Origin: Micromonospora sp. H61
GTDB taxonomy: Bacteria; Actinomycetota; Actinomycetes; Mycobacteriales; Micromonosporaceae
Direction of reading: 5' to 3'
Assembly (NCBI RefSeq): GCF_018070325.1
Contig: NZ_JAGPXY010000012.1
Coordinates: 1 to 64,000 of the forward strand
DNA: 64,000 bases
Below, piece after piece: positions 1 to 9,361 of this stretch (position 1 is the first letter of the stretch; every line of letters begins with the position of its first letter). The notes under the pieces are model-generated. The model worked only from the letters and a program-made list of their open reading frames with translations. It did no database searches and had not been told where the DNA came from. The translations under genes were made by a program, and so were the position numbers.

Positions 1-945
1 CGCCCAGGTGGTCGGTGTGGTCGACGGCGCCCACGGTGAGCGCGGAGTTGGCGGCACCCGGGCTGCCGATGCTGGCCGGGCCGCTGTTGCCGGCGGCGAT
101 CACGAAGAGGGCGCCGGTCTCGGCGCTGAGTCGCTCGACCGCCTGGCTCATCGGGTCGCTGCCGTCGGTGGCCTCACCGCCCAGGCTCATGCTGACCACC
201 CGGGCCTTCTGCTCGCGGGCCGCCCACTCCATGCCGGCGATGATCCACGAGTTCTGTCCGCTGCCCTCGCTGTTGAGCACCTTGCCGATGTGCAGGCGGG
301 CACCCGGGGCGACGCCCCGCTCGGCGCCACCGGACGCGGCGCCGGTGCCGGCGATCGTCGAGGCGACGTGCGTTCCGTGGCCCTTGTAGTCGAGGATGTC
401 GGGCTCCTCGGGCACGAAGCTGCTGGACTCGGCGATCTGGCCGACGAGATCCGGGTGTTCGGCGTCCGCACCCGAGTCGAGAACCGCCACGTCGACACCG
501 GTGGCGGTGTTGCCCTCGGCCCACAGCTTCGGCGCGCCGATCTGCGCGGTGGACTCGGCCAGGTCCGCGTGCACCCGACCGTCCAACCAGACCTTGGCGA
601 TGCCGTTGGCCAGGGTCGGGGCGTCACCCGTACGCCGGGTCGAACCGGCGGTCAGCGCGGTCCAGAACCGGTCGGCGGTGGCACGCTGGCGGGTCAGCGC
701 CGCGCCCTGCACGCTGTCCAACGGTCGGACCAGTTCGGCGCCGTCGACGGCGGGGCGGGTGCGGTTGCGGGCCGCCGCGTCGGTCATCGTGACGATCAGC
801 GGAAGCGCGTCGGTGTGCGCGTCGTCGTAGCCGTCGGCGATGAGGTCGGTGACGTTGAACAGTTGCCGGTCCAGCAGGCCGCTGGTCACATAGGACAGCG
901 CGGCGTCCGGGTAGACGTAGGTGTCGCCGTCGCGAACGCCACCGT
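1..945 (-). pseudogene. N-terminal and catalytic part of an S8 subtilase, truncated and inverted
   Basis: On the minus strand this stretch encodes the pro-region and first half of the catalytic domain of a secreted subtilisin-like peptidase. It reads GDTYVYPDAAL, then the Asp box VAVLDSGADAEHPDL (Asp codon at 476-478) and the His box GHGTHVAST (His codon at 368-370), and runs off the left edge before the catalytic Ser is reached. There is no start codon or signal peptide: upstream (rightwards) the frame stays open but stops resembling a protease near position 945, where the C-terminal half of the same kind of protein begins on the plus strand. I read the two pieces as one gene disrupted by an inversion. 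Loss of function is inferred, not shown. Confidence 0.8.
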
Positions 946-946
946 C
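923..946. repeat. Breakpoint between the two subtilase halves, coding on both strands
   Basis: These 24 bases make sense as protein in both directions. Read on the minus strand they give DGGVRDGD, which leads smoothly into the protease fragment (GDTYVY). Read on the plus strand they give VAVANATV, which leads smoothly into the C-terminal fragment (VFATPS). This is what remains if the ancestral gene carried the same sequence in inverted orientation at two points and recombined across it. The partner copy would lie left of the window. Confidence 0.5.
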
Positions 947-3130
947 TTCGCCACCCCGAGCGCCTACTCCGGCTTCCAGGCGTGGCCGCAGCAGCCGGGC
1001 ACGACCGTCGACCGTACGGTCACGTACACCAACCTCGGCAGCGCGTCGATCGACCTGAAGCTGGCCCTCGACGCGGCGACCGCGCCGGCCGGACTGTTCG
1101 CGCTCTCCGCCGACCGGGTCACCGTGCCCGCCGGCGGTACCGCCACCGTGACGGTGACCGCCGCGTACGACAAGCTGCCGGTGGAGAAGCAGGTCAGCGG
1201 CATGATCGTCGCCACCGACGACACCGGTGCGGTGCGTGGGCGCACCCTGATCGGCGCCGGCAAGGAGGGCCAGCGGCAGAACCTGACGCTGGTCGCCAAG
1301 GACCGCGACGGCAAGCCGCTCGTCGGCAAGGTCATCCTCACCGCCGACACCCTGTTCACCGCCGTGGACCTGCCCGAGAGCGGCACCGCCACGCTGCGGC
1401 TGCCGGTGGGAAGCTGGAACGGTTGGATTTCCACGGACGTGCGCGGCGCGCACGGGCCGCATTCCAAGGGCATGGCGATGCTCAGCTTCACCGACGTGAA
1501 CCTGGACCGCGACCGCACCGTCACCCTGGACGCGCGCGCCGCCCGACAGGTGCAGGCCCGGTTGCCGCAGGAGGCCACCGCCAGCGCGTTGCGGATGGAC
1601 ATCCACCGGTCCACGAAGAACGGTCTCACCGAGAGTCAGGTGCTGCCCGACGACTCGTACGACAGCATGTGGGCGTTGCCGACGAGCCGTCCGGTGACCG
1701 ACGGCGAGTTCGAGTTCGGCGCCCGGTGGCGGCTGGAGCAGCCGGCGTTGACCGTTTCGGCGGGCGGTCGCTCGTACGACGATCTGTTGGTGAAGCGGGC
1801 GACCCCGGCGCTGCCGGCCGGTCGTCGCCAGCTGGACGCGGTCTACGTCGCCGACGCGTCGGCGGCGGGGCTGGCCAAGCGTCCGGTCCGGGACCGGGCC
1901 GTTGTGGTGCGCCGCAGTGACAGTGTGGACATCGCCACCCAGGCGCAGGCCGCCGCGGCGGCCGGAGCGAAGCTGCTGCTCGTGGTGAACGACGGCGTCG
2001 GTCGGCTCCAGCCGTGGGACGAGGCGGCGTGGAGCCCGGAGAGCCCGGCCCCGGTCACAGTGGCAACCCTCGGCGCCGACGAGGGTGGGCAGCTCATCGC
2101 CGCACTGGAGCGTGGTGCGGTGCGGCTCACCGTCGAGTCGCACCCGGAGACCACCTACCTGTACGACGTGGCGCACCACTGGACCGGCACGGTGCCGGCC
2201 GACCCCACCTACCGGCCCACCAAGCGGCAGTTGGCCCGGGTCGACGTGGAGTTCCGCAACTACCGGCAGGGCAAGGCGCTGGAGTTCCGCACCGACGTCT
2301 GGCGCGGCTGGGCGTCGAGCAACCAGGAGCCGGCCCCGGCGCAGGGCCGACGCACCGACTGGGTGAGCGCCGACCAGCGGTGGATCGACGACGCGTTCAT
2401 CGCCGGCGAGACCGGTCAGCACCTGATGGCGGTGACCACGTACCCGGCCGGCAAGCCGAGCGCCGTCACCTGGTTCGGGCCGATCCAGCGCCCCCGGATG
2501 GGCGGCAGCTACGTGCCGGTCCGGTACCTGGACACCGTCTACCTGCCCGCGCCCGGGTGGGGCGACGGAGGCGGGCACATCGGTGAGGCGTACGCGAACT
2601 ACGACATGGTCAACCGGACCACCCTCTACCAGGGCGACAAGGAGCTGAACTGGGGTAACGCCGAGTACCTCCAGGTCTCCGGGCTGGCGGGGCAGCGGCT
2701 GCCGTACCGGCTGGTGGTGGAGAACGACCGGGCCGCGTGGACCAACCCGTACTCCCGGCAGACCCGCACCGAGTGGGGCTTCCACTCGGCGGTCACCGGG
2801 GAGGAGTCGGCCGAGGTGCTGCCGATGATCCAGCTGGACTACCAGGTGGCCATCGACTCCGCCGGCAGGGCGTCGCGGCGGGCACCGCTGACCGTTGTCG
2901 CCTCCCACCTGCCCGACGTCACCGGCACGATCGGCGCGGTGACCGTCGAGGTGTCCTACGACGACGGGGCGACCTGGCAGAAGCAGCGGCTGACCCGGCA
3001 CGGCGACGGCTGGCGTACCTCGCTGGCCGCACCGGCGAAGGCCGGCTTCGTGAGCCTGCGCACCACGGCGCGGGACAGCGCCGGCAACACCGTGAGCCAG
3101 CGCATCAGCCGGGCGTTCGGCCTGCGCTGA
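923..3130 (+). pseudogene. C-terminal part of a large S8 subtilase, separated from its catalytic domain
   Basis: This plus-strand stretch encodes about 735 residues typical of the C-terminal extension of large (over 1,000 residue) actinobacterial subtilases: a beta-sandwich segment beginning VFATPSAYSGF, tandem Ig-like modules with VTVPAGGTATVTVTA, a PA-like segment with AKLLLVVNDG, and a final domain ending in FGLR. The frame is open to the left as far as position 8, but that part is only the antisense of the protease fragment on the other strand. No start codon or ribosome site belongs to this half, so it is very unlikely to be expressed alone. The TGA stop at 3128-3130 is followed by a strong hairpin. 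Confidence 0.8.
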
Positions 3131-3141
3131 CAGCACTGCGG

Positions 3142-3186
3142 CCGGCCGCCGTCCGGGGGTGCGCGAACACCCCGAGCGGCGGCCGG
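3142..3186. terminator. Bidirectional hairpin between convergent genes
   Basis: The arms 3142-3161 and 3168-3186 form a long GC-rich stem with a small internal bulge and a 6-base loop. It lies between the stop of the subtilase C-terminal part (3130) and the stop of the penicillin-acylase gene (3192, opposite strand), so it can serve both. There is no U-tract, as is usual in actinomycetes. Confidence 0.55.
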
Positions 3187-3191
3187 TGCCG

Positions 3192-5264
3192 TCAGTGGAG
3201 TTCCTCGGCGAGCCGGTCCCACTCCGTGACGACCGGCAGCAGGTCCCCGGCCAGCCAGGCGGCGCTCTGGTCGTCGTGGTGCGGGTCGCCGGGCACCCCG
3301 CAGGCGCCGAGGGGGACCACCCAGCGGCTGTCCGAGCGGCGGGCCAGGTCCCAGACGAAGCGCGCCGCCGGCCCCCGGAAGCACCAGTGGGTGACCCCGG
3401 GAACGCTGGAGGTGGCCAACACGCAGTCGTGGTCACCGTCGAGCCGGGGGCCGGGCCCGGTGTCCGGCCCGGGCAGGGCCCGCCACGGCGCCAGCCGGTG
3501 CAGGTCCCCCCAGGGCACCTGCCCGGCCGCCGCGTCGGCGACCTCCTCGGCCGCCTCGCGTACCAGCGCGGTGATGTCCACACCGGGCAGCGGGGTCGCG
3601 CCGAGCAGGTGCTCCAGCGCGTGACCGACGCGCGGCGTCAGCGCCAGCCAGGGCGCGAACACCTCGGGGTACGCGGGCGGCTCGGCCAGCGCCGCCAACG
3701 CCGGGTGGGCGGCCATCCGGCGTACGACAGCCGCCCGCAGGATGGCGTAGGCCGCCGCGTCAGTGCTGTCGGCGGCCATCCGGCGATCCCAGCGCAGCAG
3801 TCGTTCACGCAGCGCGGCGGCGGCCGGACCGAGCCCCGTCGACTCGGCGAGGACCGCCAGCAGCGGCCCGGCCGCGCCCAGGTACGTGTCGGTGTGCACC
3901 GAGGCCATCTCGTCGGCCGTCCAGGCCGAACGGGCGTCGAGCAGCTCGGCGATGCGATGCGCCCGGTGCGGTGGGGCGAACTCCACCCCGAGTGGCGCCG
4001 CCAGCCCGCGCTCGTTGGCCATCACCGACCGACCGATCACCTCGGCGCGGGGCATCGGCGCGTGCCAGCCCTGCCAGGCGTACTCGGCGTCCCATCCGGG
4101 GACCACCCGCCGGCCGTTCTCCGGGTGCCGTACCGGCACCGCCCCGGCGACCCGGTGCAACAGCCCTCCGGCGGTGTCCGCCGCCTGCACCACGTTGACC
4201 GGCTCCACCCAGTGCCGCAGCGCGTGGTCCACATCGGCCACGGTGCGGGCGCGCAGCAGCTCCGGCAGCGTCGCGAAACCGAGGTCACCCCGGACCCGGG
4301 GCGGGTAGCGCAGGCTGACGGCGGTCTCGTCGTCCGGCCCGCCGGCGATCACCGGACCACGATCGGTCTCCACCACCTCGACCTCGACCGGGTCGGCCCC
4401 GGCCACCTCGATCGTCTCGACGTGGCGGTGCGCCGGTCGCCAGCCGTCCGGGCCGAGCGCCTGCACCCGGGGGCCGTCGCGGCGCAGCCGCTCCGCGTAC
4501 ACGTCCTGGTAGTCGGCCATCGCGTTGGTGATCGCCCAGGCCACCGGACCGGTGTGCCCGAAGTGCGCGATGCCCGGCACACCCGGCACCGCCAACCCGA
4601 GCACGTCGTACTCCGGGCAGGCCAGCCGGATCTGCTGGTAGACGCCGGGATCCTCGATGAACCGGTGCGGATCACCGGCGAGCAGCGCGGCCCCGGTGCC
4701 GGTGCGCTCGGCGGCGAGCAGCCACCCGTTGCTGCCGGCCACGGCCGGCCCGTCGGTGGCGAACAGGTCGACCGCGTCCGGCCCGAGCCGCTGCGCCACG
4801 TGCTCGCGCCAGAGCTTGCCGGGGAACCCGGCGAACAGGATGTGGTGGCCCAGCCAGATTGCGAGCGGCGTCCACGGCTCCCACCGACCCGGTCGCAGCC
4901 CGGTGGCGGCGAACTCCGGTGACCGGGCCGCCCCGGCGGCGAGAGCGGCGTTGACGCCGTCCACGTAGGCGCCCACCCACTCGGCGGTCGCCGGGTCCAG
5001 TGCCGCGTGGCAGCGGCGTGCGGTGTCGTCGAGCCGGACCTGCCGGACGAACCGGTCCCAGTCGAGCGCGTCGGGGCCGAGGAACGCCGCGCTGGTGCCT
5101 TGGGCGCGGTGCCGTTCCACCTCGATCTGCCAGGCCCGGTCGTACGCGGTCACCCGGCCCTGCGCCGCCGCCAGCGCGATCGGGTCGTCGGCCCGCAGGT
5201 GCGGAACCCCCCACGGGTCGCGGAAACGCCGCTCGCCGTTGGCTCGCTCGCTCCGCTCGCTCAC
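3192..5264 (-). CDS. Penicillin acylase family protein (Ntn hydrolase) in siderophore import operon
   Basis: 690 residues. The family hydrolyses amides after self-cleavage that frees an N-terminal Ser. The N-terminal segment FRDPWGVPHLRADD is the family's opening motif. The nucleophile site is AGSNGWLLA (Ser about residue 178), preceded by a short linker, and NGWLL and GDPHR follow as in homologues. There is no signal peptide, although classic penicillin acylases are exported, so this one should act in the cytoplasm. The GTG start at 5264 overlaps the stop of the ABC ATPase gene (GTGA), making it the last gene of the siderophore import operon. The first residues (SERSERANGE) come from a low-complexity gagcg repeat, so the exact start is uncertain. 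From memory, such acylases occur near desferrioxamine clusters in some streptomycetes (called desG). A role in trimming acyl groups from siderophores is inference. Confidence 0.85.
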   Translation of the reverse strand: MSERSERANGERRFRDPWGVPHLRADDPIALAAAQGRVTAYDRAWQIEVERHRAQGTSAAFLGPDALDWDRFVRQVRLDDTARRCHAALDPATAEWVGAYVDGVNAALAAGAARSPEFAATGLRPGRWEPWTPLAIWLGHHILFAGFPGKLWREHVAQRLGPDAVDLFATDGPAVAGSNGWLLAAERTGTGAALLAGDPHRFIEDPGVYQQIRLACPEYDVLGLAVPGVPGIAHFGHTGPVAWAITNAMADYQDVYAERLRRDGPRVQALGPDGWRPAHRHVETIEVAGADPVEVEVVETDRGPVIAGGPDDETAVSLRYPPRVRGDLGFATLPELLRARTVADVDHALRHWVEPVNVVQAADTAGGLLHRVAGAVPVRHPENGRRVVPGWDAEYAWQGWHAPMPRAEVIGRSVMANERGLAAPLGVEFAPPHRAHRIAELLDARSAWTADEMASVHTDTYLGAAGPLLAVLAESTGLGPAAAALRERLLRWDRRMAADSTDAAAYAILRAAVVRRMAAHPALAALAEPPAYPEVFAPWLALTPRVGHALEHLLGATPLPGVDITALVREAAEEVADAAAGQVPWGDLHRLAPWRALPGPDTGPGPRLDGDHDCVLATSSVPGVTHWCFRGPAARFVWDLARRSDSRWVVPLGACGVPGDPHHDDQSAAWLAGDLLPVVTEWDRLAEELH

Positions 5265-6085
5265 GCCGGCTCCGGGGCCAGTGTGGTGGCGCGGCGTCGG
5301 GCCGCGGGGACGACCAGCGGGGTGCCCGTCTCCGGGTCGTCGATCACCCGGCAGGGCAGCCCGAACACCTCCGCCACCAGGTCGGCGGTGACCACCGACG
5401 CCGGCTCCCCGGCGGCCACCACTCGGCCGTCGCGCATGGCGATCAGGTGGGTGGCGTAGCGGGCCGCGTGGTTCAGGTCGTGCAGCACCGCGACAAGGGT
5501 GCGGCCCTGCTCCTCGTGCAGCCGGGCGCAGAGGTCCAGGATCTCGATCTGGTGGGCGATGTCGAGGTACGTGGTCGGCTCGTCGAGCAGCAGCAGGGGC
5601 GTCTGCTGGGCCAGCGCCATGGCGATCCAGACCCGCTGCCGCTGCCCGCCGGACAGCTCGTCCACCGCCCGGTCGGCGAGGTCGTCGACCCCGGTCGCGG
5701 CCATCGACTCCTCGACCACCCGCTCGTCCTCGCGGGACCACTGCCGCAGCAGCCCCTGGTGGGGGTAGCGACCCCGGGCGACCAGCTCGGCGACGCTGAT
5801 GCCGTCCGGTGCGATCGACGACTGCGGCAGCAGGCCGAGCGTACGGGCCACCTTGCGGGCCGGCAGATCGTGAATGTCCCGTCCGTCCAGCAGCACCGCA
5901 CCGGCGCTGGGGCGCAGCATCCGGGACAGGGCGCGCAGCAGCGTCGACTTGCCGCACGCGTTCGGGCCGATGATCACCGTGAAGGACCTGTCAGGCACCG
6001 CCACTGTCAGGTTCTCGGCGATGGTGCGCTGGTCGTAGGCGAGGGTCAGCGCGGTGCCGCCGAGTCGGGAATCGCCGGGTCGCAT
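5261..6085 (-). CDS. ABC transporter ATP-binding protein for ferric siderophore
   Basis: 274 residues, FepC/FhuC-like. It has Walker A GPNACGKST, Q-loop LLPQSS, signature LSGGQRQRVWIAMALAQQ, Walker B LLLLDEPTTYLDIAHQ and switch His HDLNHA. YLDIAHQ after Walker B is characteristic of iron-siderophore ATPases. An upstream GTG at 6118 overlaps the permease stop, but the ATG at 6085 is preceded by a strong ribosome site (GAAGGAG, 5-base spacing), so I prefer it. It would energise the two FecCD permeases encoded just upstream, with the receptor DesE encoded across the divergent promoter. Third gene of the operon. Confidence 0.93.
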   Translation of the reverse strand: MRPGDSRLGGTALTLAYDQRTIAENLTVAVPDRSFTVIIGPNACGKSTLLRALSRMLRPSAGAVLLDGRDIHDLPARKVARTLGLLPQSSIAPDGISVAELVARGRYPHQGLLRQWSREDERVVEESMAATGVDDLADRAVDELSGGQRQRVWIAMALAQQTPLLLLDEPTTYLDIAHQIEILDLCARLHEEQGRTLVAVLHDLNHAARYATHLIAMRDGRVVAAGEPASVVTADLVAEVFGLPCRVIDDPETGTPLVVPAARRRATTLAPEPA

Positions 6086-6114
6086 GGGTGCTCCTTCGAG
6101 GGCGTCACGGGTGT

Positions 6115-7143
6115 TCACAGCCGGCCCGCCCGACGTTCCATCGCCAGCAGCCAGACCAGGTAACCGCCGCCGATCACGCCGGTCACCACGCCGACCGGGA
6201 GTTGGTGCCCGGCGAACGCGCGCTGCGCAACCAGGTCGGCCCCGACCAGCAGCGCCGCGCCGACGGCCATCGACGGCAGCAGGTTCGGACCCGGGGCCCG
6301 GGTCAGTCGTTTCGCCACGTGCGGGGCGACGAGCGCCACGAAGGACACCGGCCCGGCGGCGGCCGTCGCGAACGAGACCAGCAGCACGGCGGCAGCGAGC
6401 AGCACCAGCCGCAGCCGGCGTACCGGCACGCCCAGGGCGCTGGCCGCGTCGTCGCCCAACTCCATCATCCGCAGCGCCGGGGCGCAGCCGACGAGCACCA
6501 GCGGCGCCAACACGACCAGGACGGCGAGCAGCGGCCCGGCGTTGGCCCAGCCTCGCCCGTCCAGGCTGCCGGTGAGCCAGAGGACCGCGCGGGCGGCTTC
6601 CATCAGGGGCGCCCGGGTCAGCAGGTAGCCGTTGACACCGGTCAGGATCGCGGACACCCCGATACCGACCAGGATGAGCCGGAAGCCGTGCACCCCGCGC
6701 CGCCAGGCGAGCGTGTAGATCACCAGACCGGTGCCGAGACCACCGACGACCGCCGCGCCGGCCAACGCCAGGCTGCTGCCACCGAGGACGACCACCACCA
6801 GCGCCCCGGTCGACGCGCCCTGGGTGAAGCCCAGGATGTCCGGGCTGCCCAACGGGTTGCGGACCAGCGACTGGAACACCGTGCCGGCGAGAGCCAACGC
6901 CGCACCGACCAACAGGGCGGTGACCAGCCGGGGCAGGCGCAGCTCGAGCACGATGAACTGCTCCGCCACGGTGCCACCGCCGGTCAACGTGCGCAGCACG
7001 TCCGCCGGCCCCATCGGGTAGTCACCACTGCCCAGGGCCACCAGACCGAACCCGGCCGCGAGCACCGCCGCGCCGGCCCCGACGCCCAACGCGCGGGGCC
7101 GAAACCGCAGCGACAACCCCCATGAAGTACGCAGAACAGTCAC
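6115..7143 (-). CDS. FecCD-family siderophore ABC permease (second subunit)
   Basis: 342 residues from the GTG at 7143, which overlaps the stop of the preceding permease gene (GTGA); a longer reading to 7176 is possible but starts inside that gene. Hydrophobic throughout with roughly nine to ten membrane spans. Family motifs present: RLPRLVTALLVGAALALAG near the start, RNPLGSPDILGFTQGAS, and the EAA-like cytoplasmic loop ALGVPVRRLRL followed by AGPVSFVALVAPHVAKRL. It should form a heterodimer with the product of the upstream gene. No separate promoter is visible. Confidence 0.93.
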   Translation of the reverse strand: MTVLRTSWGLSLRFRPRALGVGAGAAVLAAGFGLVALGSGDYPMGPADVLRTLTGGGTVAEQFIVLELRLPRLVTALLVGAALALAGTVFQSLVRNPLGSPDILGFTQGASTGALVVVVLGGSSLALAGAAVVGGLGTGLVIYTLAWRRGVHGFRLILVGIGVSAILTGVNGYLLTRAPLMEAARAVLWLTGSLDGRGWANAGPLLAVLVVLAPLVLVGCAPALRMMELGDDAASALGVPVRRLRLVLLAAAVLLVSFATAAAGPVSFVALVAPHVAKRLTRAPGPNLLPSMAVGAALLVGADLVAQRAFAGHQLPVGVVTGVIGGGYLVWLLAMERRAGRL

Positions 7144-8252
7144 GGCTGAGCCACCGGTCGGCGGGTGACCAGCCACAGGAAGAGCGGACCGCCCAGCACT
7201 GCGGTCACCATGCCGACCTGGAGTTCACCGGGGCGGCCCAGCACCCGGCCGAGCACGTCGGCGCCGAGCAGCAACGCGGGCGAGAGCACCGCGCAGTACG
7301 GCAGCAGCCAGCGCAGGTCCGGGCCGGTCAGGGCGCGGACCAGGTGCGGCACCAGCAGCCCGACGAAGACGATCGGGCCGCACGCGGCGGTCGCCGCACC
7401 GCAGAGCAGGGTGACGGCGACGATCACGGCGGCGCGGATCAGCGCGGGTCGAGCGCCCAGGGCTCGCGCCGCGTCGTCGCCGAGCGCCAGCGCGTTCAGC
7501 GGTCGGGCGGCACCGAGCGCGACCAGCAACCCGATGAGGATGAACGGCAGCACCCGGGTGACTGTCGCGGAGTCCGCGCTGGCCAGTGAGCCGACCGTCC
7601 AGAAACGCAGCCGCTCCAGCGACGCGGTGTCCAGCAGCATCACCGCGCTCACGTAGGAGTAGAGGGTGGCGTTGAGCGCCGCCCCGGCCAGCGCGAGTCG
7701 GGCCGGGGTGGCGCCGCGTCCGCCGCCGACGGCGTAGACGAGCGCGGTCACCGCCGCCGCGCCGAGCAGCGCGAACCAGACGTACCCGCCGACGGCGGTG
7801 ACGCCCAGGAACGCGGCGGCGGTGGCGACGGCCGCGGACGCGCCGGCGTTGATGCCGAGCAGCCCGGGGTCGGCGAGTGGGTTGCGGGTGAGGGCCTGCA
7901 TGACCGCGCCGGCCACACCGAGGGCGGTGCCGGCGAGCAGCCCGAGCAGGGTGCGGGGCAGGCGCATCCGGTGCACCACGGCGTACTCGGTGGCGTCGCG
8001 GTGCAGTAGTCCGGACCAGACGTCGGCGAGCGGCATGGCCTTCGCGCCGACCGCGATGCTGAGCACCACGATCACCGCGAGCAGTGCCACGGCGGTGACC
8101 AGGCCGGCGGCGCGGGCCGCCCGGCGGCCACGCCGGCTCGGGGGTGCTGCCGTTTGCCTGGCCGGCACGGGCGGTGCCGGTCGGGTGACGGTGGGTGTGG
8201 CGTCCAGTGTGGGCTCCGGGGTGGTGGCGACACGGCGTACCGCTGTTGACAA
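7140..8252 (-). CDS. FecCD-family siderophore ABC permease (first subunit)
   Basis: 370 residues. A Pro/Ala-rich cytoplasmic tail of about 45 residues precedes the membrane core. Motifs: RLPRTLLGLLAGTALGVAG, RNPLADPGLLGINAGAS, GDDAARALGARPALIR and CGPIVFVGLLVPHLVRAL. The start is probably the TTG at 8252 (MSTAVRRV); no ATG or GTG in frame lies near it. First gene of the minus-strand operon permease-permease-ATPase-acylase. The iron box at 8257-8275 begins only 5 bases upstream of this start, so repression by iron is expected. Confidence 0.9.
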   Translation of the reverse strand: MSTAVRRVATTPEPTLDATPTVTRPAPPVPARQTAAPPSRRGRRAARAAGLVTAVALLAVIVVLSIAVGAKAMPLADVWSGLLHRDATEYAVVHRMRLPRTLLGLLAGTALGVAGAVMQALTRNPLADPGLLGINAGASAAVATAAAFLGVTAVGGYVWFALLGAAAVTALVYAVGGGRGATPARLALAGAALNATLYSYVSAVMLLDTASLERLRFWTVGSLASADSATVTRVLPFILIGLLVALGAARPLNALALGDDAARALGARPALIRAAVIVAVTLLCGAATAACGPIVFVGLLVPHLVRALTGPDLRWLLPYCAVLSPALLLGADVLGRVLGRPGELQVGMVTAVLGGPLFLWLVTRRPVAQP

Positions 8253-8256
8253 TGAC

Positions 8257-8275
8257 CGAGGTTAGGCTAACCTAA
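8257..8275. promoter_or_regulatory. IdeR/DtxR-type iron box between divergent siderophore operons
   Basis: CGAGGTTAGGCTAACCTAA matches the actinobacterial consensus TTAGGTTAGSCTAACCTAA at 17 of 19 positions, and the core AGGTTAGGCTAACCT is a near-perfect palindrome. It lies between the import operon (minus) and desE (plus). In actinomycetes the Fe(II)-loaded IdeR/DmdR repressor binds such sites, so both operons should be shut off when iron is plentiful. It is the only such box I see in the window. Confidence 0.92.
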
Positions 8276-8325
8276 CCCCGCTGCCCTGGTCGACCCCGGC
8301 CAACCCTTGATCGAAAGACAACACC

Positions 8326-9357
8326 ATGCCCGATGCCCTGTCCGCCCGCCGCCTCTCCCGCCGTGGCCTGCTGGCCGCCGGTGGCGCTGCCACCCTGGCC
8401 ACCCTGCTCGCCGCCTGCGGCAAGGACGACGCCGCGAAACCCGCCGCCGGCAACGGAAGCGGTCCCTGGTCGTTCACCGACGACCGCGGCACGAACGTCG
8501 AGGCGCCGGCCCGTCCGACTCGCGTGGTGGCCTTCACCGGCGTGGCGGCGGCCCTGATCGATTTCGGTCTCGACAAGCAGCTCGTGGGCGTGTTCGGTGA
8601 GACCAAGCGCGCCGACGGCACGGCCGAGCCGCAGGCCGGCGACCTGAACGTCGAGGGCGTCGAGATCCTCGGCAACGTGTGGGGCGAGTTCAGCCTGGAG
8701 AAGTACGCGGCGCTGCGCCCCGAACTGCTGGTCACCCACATGTACGACCCCGACGCGCTCTGGTACGTGCCGGACGAGAGCAAGGCCAAGATCCTCCCGC
8801 TGGCGCCCAGTGTGGCGATCACCACCGCCCGGGTGCCGATGACCAAGCCCATCGAGCGGTACGCGGCGCTGGCCGAGTCGCTCGGCGCGGACCTGTCCGC
8901 GAAGAAGGTCACCGACGCAAAGGCCCGCTTCGCCGCCGCCGCCGAGGCGGTCCGGCAGGCGGTCAAGGCCAACCCCGGGATCAAGGTGATGGCCTGCTCC
9001 GGCAGCCCCGACCTCTTCTACGTCTCCAACCCGAAGGTCAGCACCGACCTGATGTACTTCGCCGAGCTGGGCGTCGACATCGTGGTCCCCACCAAGCTCG
9101 AAGCCGGCGACTACTTCGAGGCGCTGAGCTGGGAGAGCGCCGGCAAGTTCCCGGCCGACCTGATCCTGCTGGACAACCGCAGCACCGCCTTGCAGGCCAA
9201 GGACCTCACCGCCAAGCCGACCTGGCAGCAACTGCCGGCGGTCAAGGCCAACCAGGTGAGCCCGTGGGACGCGGTACCCCGCTTCTCGTACGCCGGCTCC
9301 GCGCCGCTGCTGGAGAACCTCGCCACCGCCATCCGGAACGCGAAGAAGGTCAGCTGA
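8326..9357 (+). CDS. desE: Ferric-siderophore substrate-binding lipoprotein
   Basis: 343 residues. The N-terminus carries a Tat-like signal (SARRLSRRGLLAAGG) running into a lipobox LLAAC, so it is a membrane-anchored lipoprotein. The mature part is a class III periplasmic-binding fold: FTDDRGTNVEAPARPTRVV, then VEILGNVWGEFSLEKYAALRPELLV. It should capture ferric hydroxamates and hand them to the FecCD permeases encoded divergently. desF follows after 4 bases. In Streptomyces the order desE-desF-desA-desB-desC-desD is known; the same order here supports the name. Transcription probably starts at the iron box 50-70 bases upstream. Confidence 0.9.
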   Translation: MPDALSARRLSRRGLLAAGGAATLATLLAACGKDDAAKPAAGNGSGPWSFTDDRGTNVEAPARPTRVVAFTGVAAALIDFGLDKQLVGVFGETKRADGTAEPQAGDLNVEGVEILGNVWGEFSLEKYAALRPELLVTHMYDPDALWYVPDESKAKILPLAPSVAITTARVPMTKPIERYAALAESLGADLSAKKVTDAKARFAAAAEAVRQAVKANPGIKVMACSGSPDLFYVSNPKVSTDLMYFAELGVDIVVPTKLEAGDYFEALSWESAGKFPADLILLDNRSTALQAKDLTAKPTWQQLPAVKANQVSPWDAVPRFSYAGSAPLLENLATAIRNAKKVS

Positions 9358-9361
9358 CGCC

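Noticed and set aside
8..922. Plus-strand reading of the first 300 codons of the long open frame ending at 3130
   Set aside because: It is the antisense of clear subtilase sequence (Asp and His motifs on the minus strand) and has no protein-like composition.
3159..4922. Long plus-strand open frame opposite the penicillin acylase gene
   Set aside because: Shadow frame typical of high-GC DNA; the minus strand carries the acylase motifs throughout.
5265..5957. N-terminal extension of the acylase frame upstream of 5264
   Set aside because: It is antisense-frame sequence within the ATPase gene, Arg/Pro/Gly-rich, with no similarity to the acylase family.
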